Program-made: the position numbers and the translations under genes | The notes under the pieces: generated by a model | The model's database searches: none | What the model saw: the letters and a program-made list of their open reading frames with translations, nothing else | Told to the model about the DNA's origin: nothing | In this document: positions 1 through 7,502 of the stretch, one piece after another | How the letters are laid out: the number at the start of each line of letters is the position of its first letter | Numbering within the stretch: the stretch's first letter is position 1 | NCBI GenBank assembly: GCA_900552675.1 | Contig: USAI01000065.1 | Coordinates: 1 to 13,434 of the forward strand | Direction: 5' to 3' | Source of the DNA: an uncultured Prevotella sp. | GTDB lineage: Bacteria; Bacteroidota; Bacteroidia; Bacteroidales; Bacteroidaceae | Length of the DNA: 13,434 bases

Positions 1-2090
1 GTGGTTTGCGTAAGAATGGTTTCTTCCTGTTGAACACTATCTTCGACGGTGAGGAACTGGTTAACTTTATTCCGAACAAGGTAAAACGCATCTTCGCTCA
101 GAACAATATCACTGTTTACTATATCAACGCTACAAAGATTGCTCAGGAAATTGGTCTGGGCAACCGTACTAACACCATCCTTCAGTCGGCTTTCTTCCGC
201 ATCACTGAGGTTATTCCTTTGGATTTGGCTGTTGAGCAGATGAAGGCATTCATCGTTAAGTCATACTCGAAGAAGGGCCAGGATGTTGTTGATAAGAACT
301 TTGCCGCTGTTGACCGCGGTGGTGAGTATAAGCAGCTTACTGTTGATCCTGCTTGGGCAAACCTTGCTGACGAGGAGGCTAAGGCCGACAACGCTCCTGC
401 ATTTATCGAGGAGCTCGTTCGTCCTATCAACGGCCAGGCTGGCGACCTGTTGAAGGTTTCTGACTTTGTTAAGCACGACACTGTTGACGGTACATGGCAG
501 AACGGTACCGCTGCTTTTGAGAAGCGTGGTGTAGAGGCCTTCGTTCCTGTATGGAATGTAGAAAACTGTATCCAGTGTAACAAGTGTTCATTTGTTTGTC
601 CTCACGCTGCTATCCGTCCGTTCGTTCTTACCGACGACGAGCTTGCTGGCATCGAGGGCTTGGAGACACAGGAGGTTAAGGCTCCTGCTGCTCTGAAGGG
701 CATGCACTTCCGCATCGAGACTTCTGTTCTCGACTGTCTGGGTTGCGGCAACTGTGCCGATGTTTGTCCTGGCAAGAAGAACAAGGAAACTGGTGAGCTT
801 GAGAAGGCTCTGAAGATGGTTCCCTTCAACGTTGACGCTGAGGATATGCAGAAGGAAGCTCAGAACTGGGAATACCTCGTTCACAATGTTGCTTCTAAGC
901 AGGATCTCGTAGATATCAAGCAGAGCCCGAAGAACTCACAGTTTGCTCAGCCTCTGTTCGAATTCTCAGGCGCTTGCTCAGGTTGTGGTGAGACTCCTTA
1001 CGTGAAACTCATTTCTCAGCTCTTCGGCGACCGTCAGATGGTTGCCAACGCTACGGGCTGTTCTTCAATCTATTCGGCTTCTATTCCTTCTACACCTTAT
1101 ACTAAGAACGCTAAGGGTCAGGGTCCTGCTTTCGACAACTCATTGTTCGAGGACTTCTGCGAGTTTGGTCTTGGTATGGTTCTTGGCAACAAGAAGATGA
1201 AGGAGCGCATCTGCCACCTGCTTGAAGAGGCTAAGGCTGATGAGCATGTTCCTGCCGAGTTTGTTGCTGCCGCTGACAAGTGGATGGCTAACATGAACGA
1301 CTCGGAGGGTTCTAAGGCTGCTGCTGCAGAGCTTAAACCCCTCATCGCTGCTGGTGCTGAGAAGGGTTGCCCCGTTTGCGCTGAACTGAAGACTCTTGAT
1401 CACTACCTCGTAAAACGTAGCCAGTGGATTATCGGTGGCGACGGTGCTTCTTACGATATCGGTTACGGTGGTCTTGACCACGTATTGGCTTCGGGCGAAG
1501 ATGTTAACATCCTCGTGCTCGATACCGAGGTTTACTCAAACACTGGTGGTCAGTCGTCTAAGTCAACTCCGCTTGGTGCTATCGCTCAGTTTGCTGCTCA
1601 AGGCAAGCGCATCCGTAAGAAGGACCTCGGCTTGATGCAGACAACCTACGGTTACATCTACGTAGCTCAGATTGCTATGGGTGCTGACAATGCTCAAACC
1701 TTGAAGGCTATCCGCGAGGCAGAGGCTTATCCCGGACCGTCGCTCATCATTGCTTACGCTCCTTGTATCAACCATGGTTTGAAGCGTAAGGGTGGTATGG
1801 GTCGCTCACAGAACGAGGAGAAGCTGGCCGTTGATTGCGGTTACTGGCATCTGTGGCGTTTCAACCCGCAGTTGGCTGACGAGGGTAAGAACCCCTTCAC
1901 TCTCGACTCAAAGGCTCCTAACTGGGCCGACTTCCGCGACTTCCTCCTTGGTGAGGTTCGCTACCTGTCTGTACAGAAGGCATTCCCGAAGGAGGCCGAC
2001 GAGCTGTTCACACAGGCTGAGAAGATGGCTAAGCTGCGCTATCAGACCTACGTTCGTAAGAGCCAAGAGGACTGGAGCGAGGAAATCTAA
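1..2090 (+). CDS. nifJ: Pyruvate:ferredoxin (flavodoxin) oxidoreductase, C-terminal part (5'-truncated by window edge)
   Basis: This enzyme oxidatively decarboxylates pyruvate with CoA to acetyl-CoA and CO2 and reduces ferredoxin or flavodoxin in the cytoplasm of anaerobes. The reading frame is open from the first bases, and the TTG at position 6 is an internal Leu codon, so the start lies upstream. About 695 residues are visible; the family is usually near 1,180-1,200, so roughly 490 are missing. Numbering from that TTG, there are two 4Fe-4S motifs, CIQCNKCSFVCP (from residue 188) and CLGCGNCADVCP (from 244). The TPP-binding domain follows, with CSGCGETPY (from 324), GATGCSS, the cofactor motif starting GGDGASYDIG (about 478) and ending in SNTGGQSSKS, and the late conserved Cys in PCINHG. 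The domain order matches the single-chain enzyme. It converges on the trp operon and ends at the shared terminator at 2174-2227. Stop is TAA. Confidence 0.96.
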   Translation, partial: GLRKNGFFLLNTIFDGEELVNFIPNKVKRIFAQNNITVYYINATKIAQEIGLGNRTNTILQSAFFRITEVIPLDLAVEQMKAFIVKSYSKKGQDVVDKNFAAVDRGGEYKQLTVDPAWANLADEEAKADNAPAFIEELVRPINGQAGDLLKVSDFVKHDTVDGTWQNGTAAFEKRGVEAFVPVWNVENCIQCNKCSFVCPHAAIRPFVLTDDELAGIEGLETQEVKAPAALKGMHFRIETSVLDCLGCGNCADVCPGKKNKETGELEKALKMVPFNVDAEDMQKEAQNWEYLVHNVASKQDLVDIKQSPKNSQFAQPLFEFSGACSGCGETPYVKLISQLFGDRQMVANATGCSSIYSASIPSTPYTKNAKGQGPAFDNSLFEDFCEFGLGMVLGNKKMKERICHLLEEAKADEHVPAEFVAAADKWMANMNDSEGSKAAAAELKPLIAAGAEKGCPVCAELKTLDHYLVKRSQWIIGGDGASYDIGYGGLDHVLASGEDVNILVLDTEVYSNTGGQSSKSTPLGAIAQFAAQGKRIRKKDLGLMQTTYGYIYVAQIAMGADNAQTLKAIREAEAYPGPSLIIAYAPCINHGLKRKGGMGRSQNEEKLAVDCGYWHLWRFNPQLADEGKNPFTLDSKAPNWADFRDFLLGEVRYLSVQKAFPKEADELFTQAEKMAKLRYQTYVRKSQEDWSEEI

Positions 2091-2121
2091 TTATTCGCAT
2101 CACATTATTTATCGTTCGTGT

Positions 2122-2153
2122 AAAGGATGGGCACCCTGTGTGCTCCGTCCTTT
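2122..2153 (+). other. Stable hairpin just 3' of nifJ
   Basis: Arms AAAGGATGG-GCAC and GTGC-T-CC-GTCCTTT pair over about 13 bp, with one bulged T, one G-T wobble and a CCTGT loop. It begins about 31 bases after the nifJ stop. No T-run follows, so it is not itself a rho-independent terminator. It may protect the 3' end of the nifJ mRNA, but that role is inferred. Pairing was done by eye. Confidence 0.5.
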
Positions 2154-2173
2154 CACCCGCGATTGATAGCAAT

Positions 2174-2227
2174 AAAAAAGGCATCAATACTGAGCAATTA
2201 AAGTCTCGGTGTTGATGCCTTTTTTTT
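2174..2227. terminator. Bidirectional rho-independent terminator between nifJ and trpG
   Basis: The left arm (AAAAAAGGCATCAA at 2174-2187, then TACTGAG) pairs with the right arm (CTCGGTG, then TTGATGCCTTTTTT at 2212-2225). The stem is about 21 bp with a few G-T wobbles and the loop is 2195-2204. A run of eight T on the plus strand and six A on the left (T on the minus strand) lets it act in both directions. It lies between the convergent nifJ (+) and trp operon (-) transcripts and would end both. Confidence 0.93.
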
Positions 2228-2240
2228 ATGAAATTGAAAT

Positions 2241-2278
2241 TGTTATTGTTATTGTTATCGTTATTGTTATTGTTATTG
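2241..2278. repeat. Hexanucleotide tandem repeat (TGTTAT), about 6.3 copies
   Basis: There are six perfect-length TGTTAT units, the fourth with C for T (CGTTAT), between the bidirectional terminator and the trpG stop. The complementary hexamer (AATAAC) is the building block of the 18-bp tandem repeat at 13109-13180, so the same simple sequence appears twice in this window. No coding role is seen. Confidence 0.9.
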
Positions 2279-2319
2279 CAATGGCTCCTTGCTAAGCGTT
2301 TGAGAATAATGCTAAATGC

Positions 2320-2883
2320 TTATAGCTTCAGCCAATTGTCAATGATGGTGCGGCCTTGTGGTGTGAGCACGCTTTCGGGATGAAACTGTATGCCATGAAT
2401 GTTGTATTGCTTGTGGCGTAGAGCCATAATCATGCCATCGTCTGAAAGAGCCGTTATCTCTAAGCACTGGGGAAACTGCTCGCGGCTTACCACCCAACTG
2501 TGGTATCGGCCCATGGCTATGCGTGCAGGCAGTGTGGCAAAGATAGGGTCGTTGCCCAGTTGTGTGCCTTCGGTTTGCACGCCGTGGTACACCTCGCTTA
2601 GGTTAGTGAGCTCGGCGCCAAACACCTCGCCTATGGCCTGATGTCCTAGGCACACGCCCAGCATAGGCTTTTTTCCTGCATAGGTGCGAATAACGTCGAG
2701 TAGGAGTCCTGCTTCAGCGGGTATTCCTGGCCCAGGACTTAGTATTATTTTGTCGTAAGCCTGAAGGTCGTTCATGGCAAACTGGTCGTTGCGCATCACA
2801 GTAACCTCGGCTCCCAACTCTTTCACCAGGTGCGATAGGTTGTAGGTGAACGAGTCGTAATTATCAATGATTGCTATTTTCAT
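2320..2883 (-). CDS. trpG: Anthranilate synthase component II (glutamine amidotransferase)
   Basis: This subunit hydrolyses glutamine and passes ammonia to TrpE, which makes anthranilate from chorismate. At 187 residues it is a typical full-length class I amidotransferase domain, not fused to TrpD. NYDSFTYNL is at residues 8-16 and the oxyanion-loop motif LSPGPG at 48-53. The nucleophile is Cys78 in GVCLGHQ, and the rest of the triad is His168 and Glu170 in FHPES. It is the last gene of the trp transcript, 59 bp after trpE, and ends about 90 bp before the bidirectional terminator. The similar PabA enzyme for folate shares these motifs; the position next to trpE and inside the trp operon supports TrpG, although it could serve both roles. 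The ATG follows an A-rich purine stretch, as is usual in Bacteroidetes. Confidence 0.96.
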   Translation of the reverse strand: MKIAIIDNYDSFTYNLSHLVKELGAEVTVMRNDQFAMNDLQAYDKIILSPGPGIPAEAGLLLDVIRTYAGKKPMLGVCLGHQAIGEVFGAELTNLSEVYHGVQTEGTQLGNDPIFATLPARIAMGRYHSWVVSREQFPQCLEITALSDDGMIMALRHKQYNIHGIQFHPESVLTPQGRTIIDNWLKL

Positions 2884-2942
2884 TTTCTTTTCTTCTTCTT
2901 TTTTGTTCTTCTTTTTTGTTTTTCTGCTTGCAATGTTTTGCT

Positions 2943-4364
2943 TTACATCTGTTCGGCCATGGCGATGGCGCGGCGCAGGGCTCCCAGTTTGTTGTTTACC
3001 TCTTGCAGCTCATAGTCTTCATTGCTCTTTGCTACGATGCCGCCACCTGCCTGAAACCATAGTTCACCGTTACGAGCCACGAAGGTGCGTATGGTGATGG
3101 CTTGGTTCAAGTTTCCGTTCAGGCCTATGTAGCCTATGCAGCCACCGTAGGCACCACGGTTGTGTGGTTCATACTGGCTGATGAGCTGCATGGCGCGCAC
3201 CTTCGGAGCCCCTGATAGTGTGCCCGCAGGAAAGGTGTCGATGAAGGCTTTTATGGGGTCGGCTCCTTCGTCGAGCTCTCCGCTCACACGGCTTACGAGG
3301 TGTATGACGTGCGAATAGTATTGCAGATCTTTATAGAAGTCGACCTTTACGTTATGGCAGTTGCGGCTCAGGTCGTTGCGTGCCAGGTCAACCAGCATTA
3401 CGTGTTCAGCGTTTTCTTTGGGGTCGTTGCGCAGATATTCGGCTCCTCGTCTATCGGCTTCGGCATCGCCTGTGCGACGTGTGGTGCCTGCGATGGGGTC
3501 GATGTAAGCCTTTCGGTTCTCGATGCGGCAGTGTGTTTCGGGTGAAGAGCCGAAGATGCGGAAGCCTCCAAAATCGAAATAGAAGAGGTAAGGCGAGGGG
3601 TTGATGCTGCGTAGTGCTCGGTATAGTTTGAAGTCGTCGCCCTCATAGCGCTGTATAAATCGGCGTGAGATGACAATCTGGAACACGTCGCCGCGTAAGC
3701 AGTGCTGTATGCCTCGCCTGATATTGGCTTTATGTTCTTCATCGGTTAGTGGTGATGTATAATTGCCCACGGGATGAAAGGCGTAGGGTTTTACGCTTTG
3801 TCGGTTGATGGCTGTTTCAAGATGGTGCAGAGCCTCTTCGCCCGCTACCTTCATGGCTTCGGCATCATTGTTTTGTGGCACCAGCGTAACGAGTGTCATT
3901 TTGTTATTGAAGTGGTCGAAGACGATGATGTCGCGATACAAGATGTAAAGCATATCGGGTGCATCGTTCTTTTGCATGGTGGTGTCTTTCACCGCAATGT
4001 TTTCAAAGTAGCGCACGGCGTTGAAAGCAGTGTATCCATATAGTCCGCAATACTGGTTGCCCTCGCCCGTTACCTTGATGGCGTGAATAAAGTCATTGAT
4101 GGCGTTGTCGCAGCGGTAGGTGTTGTTCACGGTGTGTGTGATGGTAGCCCCATCGGGCATGCTGAGTATAGCTTTGCCATGACTAATGGCTACGCTGCCC
4201 AGGGGGTAAATGCCTATGAACGAACTGCTGTTGCTGGCATCGTGATAATCAGAACTTTCCATTAGTGCGCTTTGTGGGTACAGGTCGCGCAACCGCATAT
4301 AGATGCCCACTGGCGTGTAGAGGTCGGCCAGTAAGGTTTTGGTGTATGATTGAAATTGTATCAT
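2943..4364 (-). CDS. trpE: Anthranilate synthase component I
   Basis: This is the chorismate-using subunit, which forms anthranilate with ammonia from TrpG: the committed and usually feedback-controlled step. It has 473 residues, normal for the family. The N-terminal ALMESSD (about residues 33-39) corresponds to the LLES motif that binds inhibitory tryptophan in TrpE, so feedback inhibition is likely retained. The C-terminal chorismate-binding domain shows FQIVISRRF, NPSPYLFYFDF, GSSPET, DPIAGTTRRTG, ENAEHVMLVDLARND, FPAGTLSGAPKVRAM, GGCIGYIG and QAGGGIVAKSNEDYE, in family order. The LMESSD motif and operon position favour TrpE over PabB. The gene lies 88 bp after trpB, and that gap contains a period-8 repeat array. 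The ATG is preceded by an A-rich purine tract. Confidence 0.97.
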   Translation of the reverse strand: MIQFQSYTKTLLADLYTPVGIYMRLRDLYPQSALMESSDYHDASNSSSFIGIYPLGSVAISHGKAILSMPDGATITHTVNNTYRCDNAINDFIHAIKVTGEGNQYCGLYGYTAFNAVRYFENIAVKDTTMQKNDAPDMLYILYRDIIVFDHFNNKMTLVTLVPQNNDAEAMKVAGEEALHHLETAINRQSVKPYAFHPVGNYTSPLTDEEHKANIRRGIQHCLRGDVFQIVISRRFIQRYEGDDFKLYRALRSINPSPYLFYFDFGGFRIFGSSPETHCRIENRKAYIDPIAGTTRRTGDAEADRRGAEYLRNDPKENAEHVMLVDLARNDLSRNCHNVKVDFYKDLQYYSHVIHLVSRVSGELDEGADPIKAFIDTFPAGTLSGAPKVRAMQLISQYEPHNRGAYGGCIGYIGLNGNLNQAITIRTFVARNGELWFQAGGGIVAKSNEDYELQEVNNKLGALRRAIAMAEQM

Positions 4365-4411
4365 CTTTTCTTTTTCTTGTGTTTAGTTGCAGATAATCTT
4401 GTAAAGGGTAG

Positions 4412-4450
4412 CAACTCGTCAACTCGTCAACTTGTCAACTTGTCAACTCG
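4412..4450. repeat. Period-8 tandem array after trpB (CAACTCGT/CAACTTGT)
   Basis: There are 4.9 copies in register: two CAACTCGT, two CAACTTGT and a partial CAACTCG. The array starts two bases after the trpB stop codon in the trpB-trpE gap. On the coding strand it reads GAGTTGAC/AAGTTGAC and is followed by GCTACCC. The array at the trpF stop is also followed by GCTACCC, which suggests copies of one element. Confidence 0.9.
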
Positions 4451-4452
4451 CC

Positions 4453-5664
4453 TTAAAAGTTTCCGTATTCGTGTGCCATCTCTTTGTGTGCGAGATAGGT
4501 TTCAACATCTTTATCGCCGCGTCCGCTCACGGTAAGCACCACTACATCGTTGGGCTTAAAGGTCATTTTCTTTAGGGCTGCTACGGCGTGTGCGCTTTCA
4601 ATGGCGGGTATGATGCCCTCCATGCGTGTGAGCTCATATCCTGCATAGATGGCCTCGTGATCGTTGATGGCCAGCACGTGTGTGCGCCCCTTTAGCGCCA
4701 AGTCGGCGTGCATAGGTCCGATGCCTGGATAGTCGAGCCCCGCCGATATAGTGAACGCCTCTTTTATCTGTCCATCATCGGTTTGCATGACCAGTGTTTT
4801 TGCGCCATGAATAATGCCTTCGGTGCCACAGTGCATGGTGGCAGCGGTATAGGGCGTGTTGATTCCATGTCCAGCGGCTTCGGCCAGATATATCTGCACG
4901 CGGTCGTCGTCAATATAGTGGTATATGGTGCCTGCGGCGTTGCTTCCGCCTCCTACACAAGCAATGAGGTAGTCGGGGTAGGGGCGTCCCACCTTTTCTT
5001 GCAGTTGCCATTTCAGTTCTTGCGATATTACGCTTTGCATCTTAGCCACAATGTCGGGGTAGGGGTGTGGGCCCATGGTGCTTCCTACGATATAGAAGGT
5101 GTCTTGCGGATGGCAGCACCAGTCGCGTATGGCTTCTGAGCAAGCATCGCTCAGTGTCATGTTTCCTGTTGTTACGGGGTGCACTGTTGCGCCCAGCATT
5201 TTCATACGTTCAACGTTGGTGTGCTGGCGTTCAACATCGGTTTTTCCCATAAATATCTCGCATTGCATATTCATCAGTGCGCATACGGTAGCTGTGGCCA
5301 CGCCGTGCTGTCCTGCTCCTGTTTCGGCTATGATGCGTGTTTTTCCCATGCGTTTAGCCATTAGTATCTGGCCTATGGTGTTGTTTATTTTGTGCGCGCC
5401 CGTGTGGTTCAGGTCTTCACGCTTCAGGTATAGCTGGCACCCATATTTTTCGCTCATGCGCTTAGCATAGTATAGGGGTGAAGGTCGGCCCACATAGTCT
5501 TTCAGCAAGGCATAATATTCGTCTTGAAAGGCTTTGCTCTCAATGATGGGTAGGTAGGCTTCTTGCAGGTCGGTTACACATTTATATAATATTTCAGGCA
5601 CGTAGGCGCCCCCGAATTTTCCAAAAAAGCCATTCTCGTCAACGGCATATTTCTTTGTAGCCAT
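4453..5664 (-). CDS. trpB: Tryptophan synthase beta chain
   Basis: This PLP enzyme condenses indole (channelled from TrpA) with L-serine to give tryptophan. At 403 residues it matches the family (about 395-410). The PLP-binding lysine is Lys92 in HTGAHKINN and the catalytic Glu114 lies in AETGAGQHG, offset by five from Lys87/Glu109 of the enteric enzyme. The phosphate-binding loop GGGSNAAG, HGINTPYTAAT, SAGLDYPGIGP and the C-terminal TVSGRGDKD are all present. This is the short TrpB1 type that partners TrpA. It follows trpA with an 85-bp gap in which I see no TTTG / TANNTTTG promoter. In Bacteroides, as I recall, trpB is the first gene of the operon; here it is internal. Confidence 0.98.
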   Translation of the reverse strand: MATKKYAVDENGFFGKFGGAYVPEILYKCVTDLQEAYLPIIESKAFQDEYYALLKDYVGRPSPLYYAKRMSEKYGCQLYLKREDLNHTGAHKINNTIGQILMAKRMGKTRIIAETGAGQHGVATATVCALMNMQCEIFMGKTDVERQHTNVERMKMLGATVHPVTTGNMTLSDACSEAIRDWCCHPQDTFYIVGSTMGPHPYPDIVAKMQSVISQELKWQLQEKVGRPYPDYLIACVGGGSNAAGTIYHYIDDDRVQIYLAEAAGHGINTPYTAATMHCGTEGIIHGAKTLVMQTDDGQIKEAFTISAGLDYPGIGPMHADLALKGRTHVLAINDHEAIYAGYELTRMEGIIPAIESAHAVAALKKMTFKPNDVVVLTVSGRGDKDVETYLAHKEMAHEYGNF

Positions 5665-5749
5665 ATTATTATTTCTTGTGATGTATGTTTGTGTTTATGT
5701 TTCTTTTTATGTGTTCAGCCTTGTTGTGGGCTGTAGGGGGTGTGGAGTG

Positions 5750-6526
5750 CTACTGACTGAGTGCTTGCTCAAGTTTTGTTAGCGCTTGGTCAGGGTTGCC
5801 CGTTTCGTTTAGCAGTGTAACAAACTTGCTGCCTATGATGGCGCCCGCTGCGTTTGCCTGTGCGCTTTGCAGAGTTTGTTTGTTGCTGATGCCGAAACCT
5901 ATCATGCGTGGGTTGCGTAGGTTCATGGCGTTGATGCGGCTGAAGTATTCGAGCTTGGCATCGCCAAAACTGCTTTGTGCGCCTGTGATGCTGGCGCTGC
6001 TTACCATGTAGATGAAGCCATCGGTGTGCTCGTCGATGAAGCGTATGCGCTCTTCGCTGGTTTCGGGTGTAATCATCATGATGATGCGCAGGTCGTAGCG
6101 GTCGGCCACAGGCTTTACCACTTCAAGATAGTCGGCGAAGGGGAGGTCGGGGATGATGGCTCCCGATACGCCCACCTCGACACAGCGTTGGCAAAAGGCT
6201 TCGATGCCGAAGTGCATGATAACGTTTAAGTATCCCATCAGCACCAGCGGTATATGTACCTCGTTTTTAATGCTTTGCAGCTGGTTGAACAGGTGGCTTA
6301 GTGTCATTCCGTTTTTCAGTGCCATGGTGCCCGCGCTCTGTATCACGGGGCCATCGGCCAGAGGGTCGCTAAAGGGAATTCCCACTTCAATCATGTCGAT
6401 GCCGTGTGCTTGCATAGCCTTTATCACGCTGGCCGTGCTCTCAAGGGTGGGGCATCCGGCACAAAAGTATAGCGAGAGCAGTTTGCGGTCGCCACGTTCA
6501 GAAAATAGTTTGTTTATCTTGTTCAT
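5750..6526 (-). CDS. trpA: Tryptophan synthase alpha chain
   Basis: This subunit splits indole-3-glycerol phosphate to indole and glyceraldehyde-3-phosphate and hands indole to TrpB. It has 258 residues, normal for a TIM-barrel TrpA. The catalytic pair is Glu47 and Asp58 in IEVGIPFSDPLADGP, matching Glu49/Asp60 of the enteric enzyme. PLVLMGYLN, IIPDLPFADY, YMVSSASITGA and the phosphate-binding IGFGISN and AAGAIIGSKFV follow in order. The N-terminal FCAGCPT replaces the more usual GDP-type motif; I recall similar sequences in Bacteroides TrpA. It lies between trpF and trpB, and its start is only about 11 bp from the period-8 array at 6538-6573. Translation may therefore depend on an mRNA structure formed there, which is an inference. 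Confidence 0.97.
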   Translation of the reverse strand: MNKINKLFSERGDRKLLSLYFCAGCPTLESTASVIKAMQAHGIDMIEVGIPFSDPLADGPVIQSAGTMALKNGMTLSHLFNQLQSIKNEVHIPLVLMGYLNVIMHFGIEAFCQRCVEVGVSGAIIPDLPFADYLEVVKPVADRYDLRIIMMITPETSEERIRFIDEHTDGFIYMVSSASITGAQSSFGDAKLEYFSRINAMNLRNPRMIGFGISNKQTLQSAQANAAGAIIGSKFVTLLNETGNPDQALTKLEQALSQ

Positions 6527-6537
6527 GTTCTTTTTTA

Positions 6538-6573
6538 GTTGACGAGTTGACGAGTTGACAAGTTGACGAGCTG
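6538..6573. repeat. Period-8 tandem array just before trpA (GTTGACGA/GTTGACAA)
   Basis: There are 4.5 copies: GTTGACGA twice, GTTGACAA, GTTGACGA and a partial GCTG. The orientation is opposite to the arrays at 4412-4450 and 6683-6710. It starts about 11 bases upstream of the trpA start codon, so it would lie in the translation initiation region. Confidence 0.9.
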
Positions 6574-6682
6574 ATTGCCTTGCTTTCTCAGTTCTTGCTT
6601 AGGCAAGCGGCAGAGCCGAGCGGACGAGCTGTTTGTTTTTACAACTCAAACTCTTTATAACAACTTTGATAAGTATGGGTAG

Positions 6683-6710
6683 CAGCTTGTCTACTCGTCT
6701 ACTTGTTTAC
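6683..6710. repeat. Degenerate period-8 array across the trpF stop codon
   Basis: The units CAGCTTGT, CTACTCGT, CTACTTGT and a partial TTAC keep the 8-bp period of the other arrays, with TCTAC in place of TCAAC. On the coding strand the repeat encodes the last trpF residues (KQVDE) and the TAG stop. On the same strand it is followed by GCTACCC, as after the trpB array. Confidence 0.75.
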
Positions 6711-7443
6711 TGAAACCTTTTTTTATTTTTTCGATAAATGTGTGCAGCTTCTCAACATCTTTCATGGCGGGCGATGTTTCGAAGCGCGAGTTGAGGTCGA
6801 TGCCCACCATGCGTTCATGTTGTATCTGCCGTAGAGCATCGGCATCGTCGGGGCCTATGCCGCCGCTGAGCAAGAAGGGTGTGTGGCCTTTGTAGGCTTG
6901 CAGCAGTTGCCAGTTGAAGTGTTGTCCGCAGCCTCCTGCAGTGGGGCATTGTGTGTCGAACAAGAACAGGTGGGCCACGCCTTCATAGGGTTTGCATTGT
7001 TCAAAGTCGTGTTCTGAAGCAATGCCAAAGGCTTTTATTATCTTTATGTTTGGAGCAATGTCGGGCACCAGTGTTTGCTTTAGGTTTTCAATCATCACCA
7101 CGCTTTCGTGTCCGTGTAGCTGCACATAGTCGAGCTGGTAGTTGACCACTCGCGACACAATGTTTTGTGGCATATCGTCAACAAACACGCCCACCCTTAG
7201 CGGCTTGTGGATAGTTTGTGGCGAGGCATGGGCTTGTGTGGCAACGGGGGTGGTTGCTGCATTTGTGCTCAGGGCTTCGAGGCGCTCTTCTGAATAGTCG
7301 GGCATAGTGCCCGCCTCTGAATTTATCATGCTAACATAGCGTGTGCTCTTGGGGTAGAAGATGAAGCCTATCATATCAATGTCCAGTGCCGACACAGCTT
7401 TTATGTTTTCGGCATCGCGCATGCCGCATACTTTTATTTTCAT
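6691..7443 (-). CDS. trpF: Phosphoribosylanthranilate isomerase
   Basis: This isomerase converts N-(5-phosphoribosyl)anthranilate to the 1-deoxyribulose form used by TrpC. KVCGMRD (catalytic Cys6), GFIFYPKS, RVGVFVDD, DYVQLHGHE, KAFGI, FLLSGGIGPDDA and GIDLNSRFE (catalytic Asp) are all present in order. At 250 residues it is longer than usual (about 200-210). A Ser/Thr/Ala-rich stretch of roughly 30 extra residues (about 39-80) lies between YPKSTRYV and RVGVFV, where the family normally has a short helix and linker. The C-terminal SKQVDE is encoded inside a period-8 repeat, which also supplies the TAG stop. It is not fused to TrpC. It lies 59 bp after trpC and 164 bp before trpA. Confidence 0.95.
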   Translation of the reverse strand: MKIKVCGMRDAENIKAVSALDIDMIGFIFYPKSTRYVSMINSEAGTMPDYSEERLEALSTNAATTPVATQAHASPQTIHKPLRVGVFVDDMPQNIVSRVVNYQLDYVQLHGHESVVMIENLKQTLVPDIAPNIKIIKAFGIASEHDFEQCKPYEGVAHLFLFDTQCPTAGGCGQHFNWQLLQAYKGHTPFLLSGGIGPDDADALRQIQHERMVGIDLNSRFETSPAMKDVEKLHTFIEKIKKGFSKQVDE

Positions 7444-7502
7444 GTTTTCTTTTTATCGGTTATGTGTTGAATAATGATAAAGTTTTTCGAACAATTTTTT
7501 TG

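Larger units (their letters stand above)
6538..6710. mobile_element. Putative small non-coding inserted element filling the trpF-trpA gap
   Basis: The 164-bp spacer is by far the longest inside the operon (others are 36-88 bp). It is bounded by period-8 arrays in opposite orientation (6538-6573 and a degenerate one at 6683-6710). Inside lies TTGCTTAGGCAAGCGGC (6595-6611), which recurs exactly at 12106-12122 beside another octamer unit. A short hairpin CGGC-AGA-GCCG follows. Oppositely oriented ends plus a repeated core suggest a miniature repeat element, but I see no target duplication and no transposase. It could also be a locally expanded structural repeat. Confidence 0.4.

Noticed and set aside
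4708..5139. 143-codon plus-strand ORF opposite trpB, and similar long antisense frames in nifJ and the trp genes
   Set aside because: These are shadows of strongly supported genes on the other strand and have no independent motifs.
5665..5749. Internal promoter before trpB
   Set aside because: I looked for TTTG / TANNTTTG spacing on the minus strand and found none in this gap.
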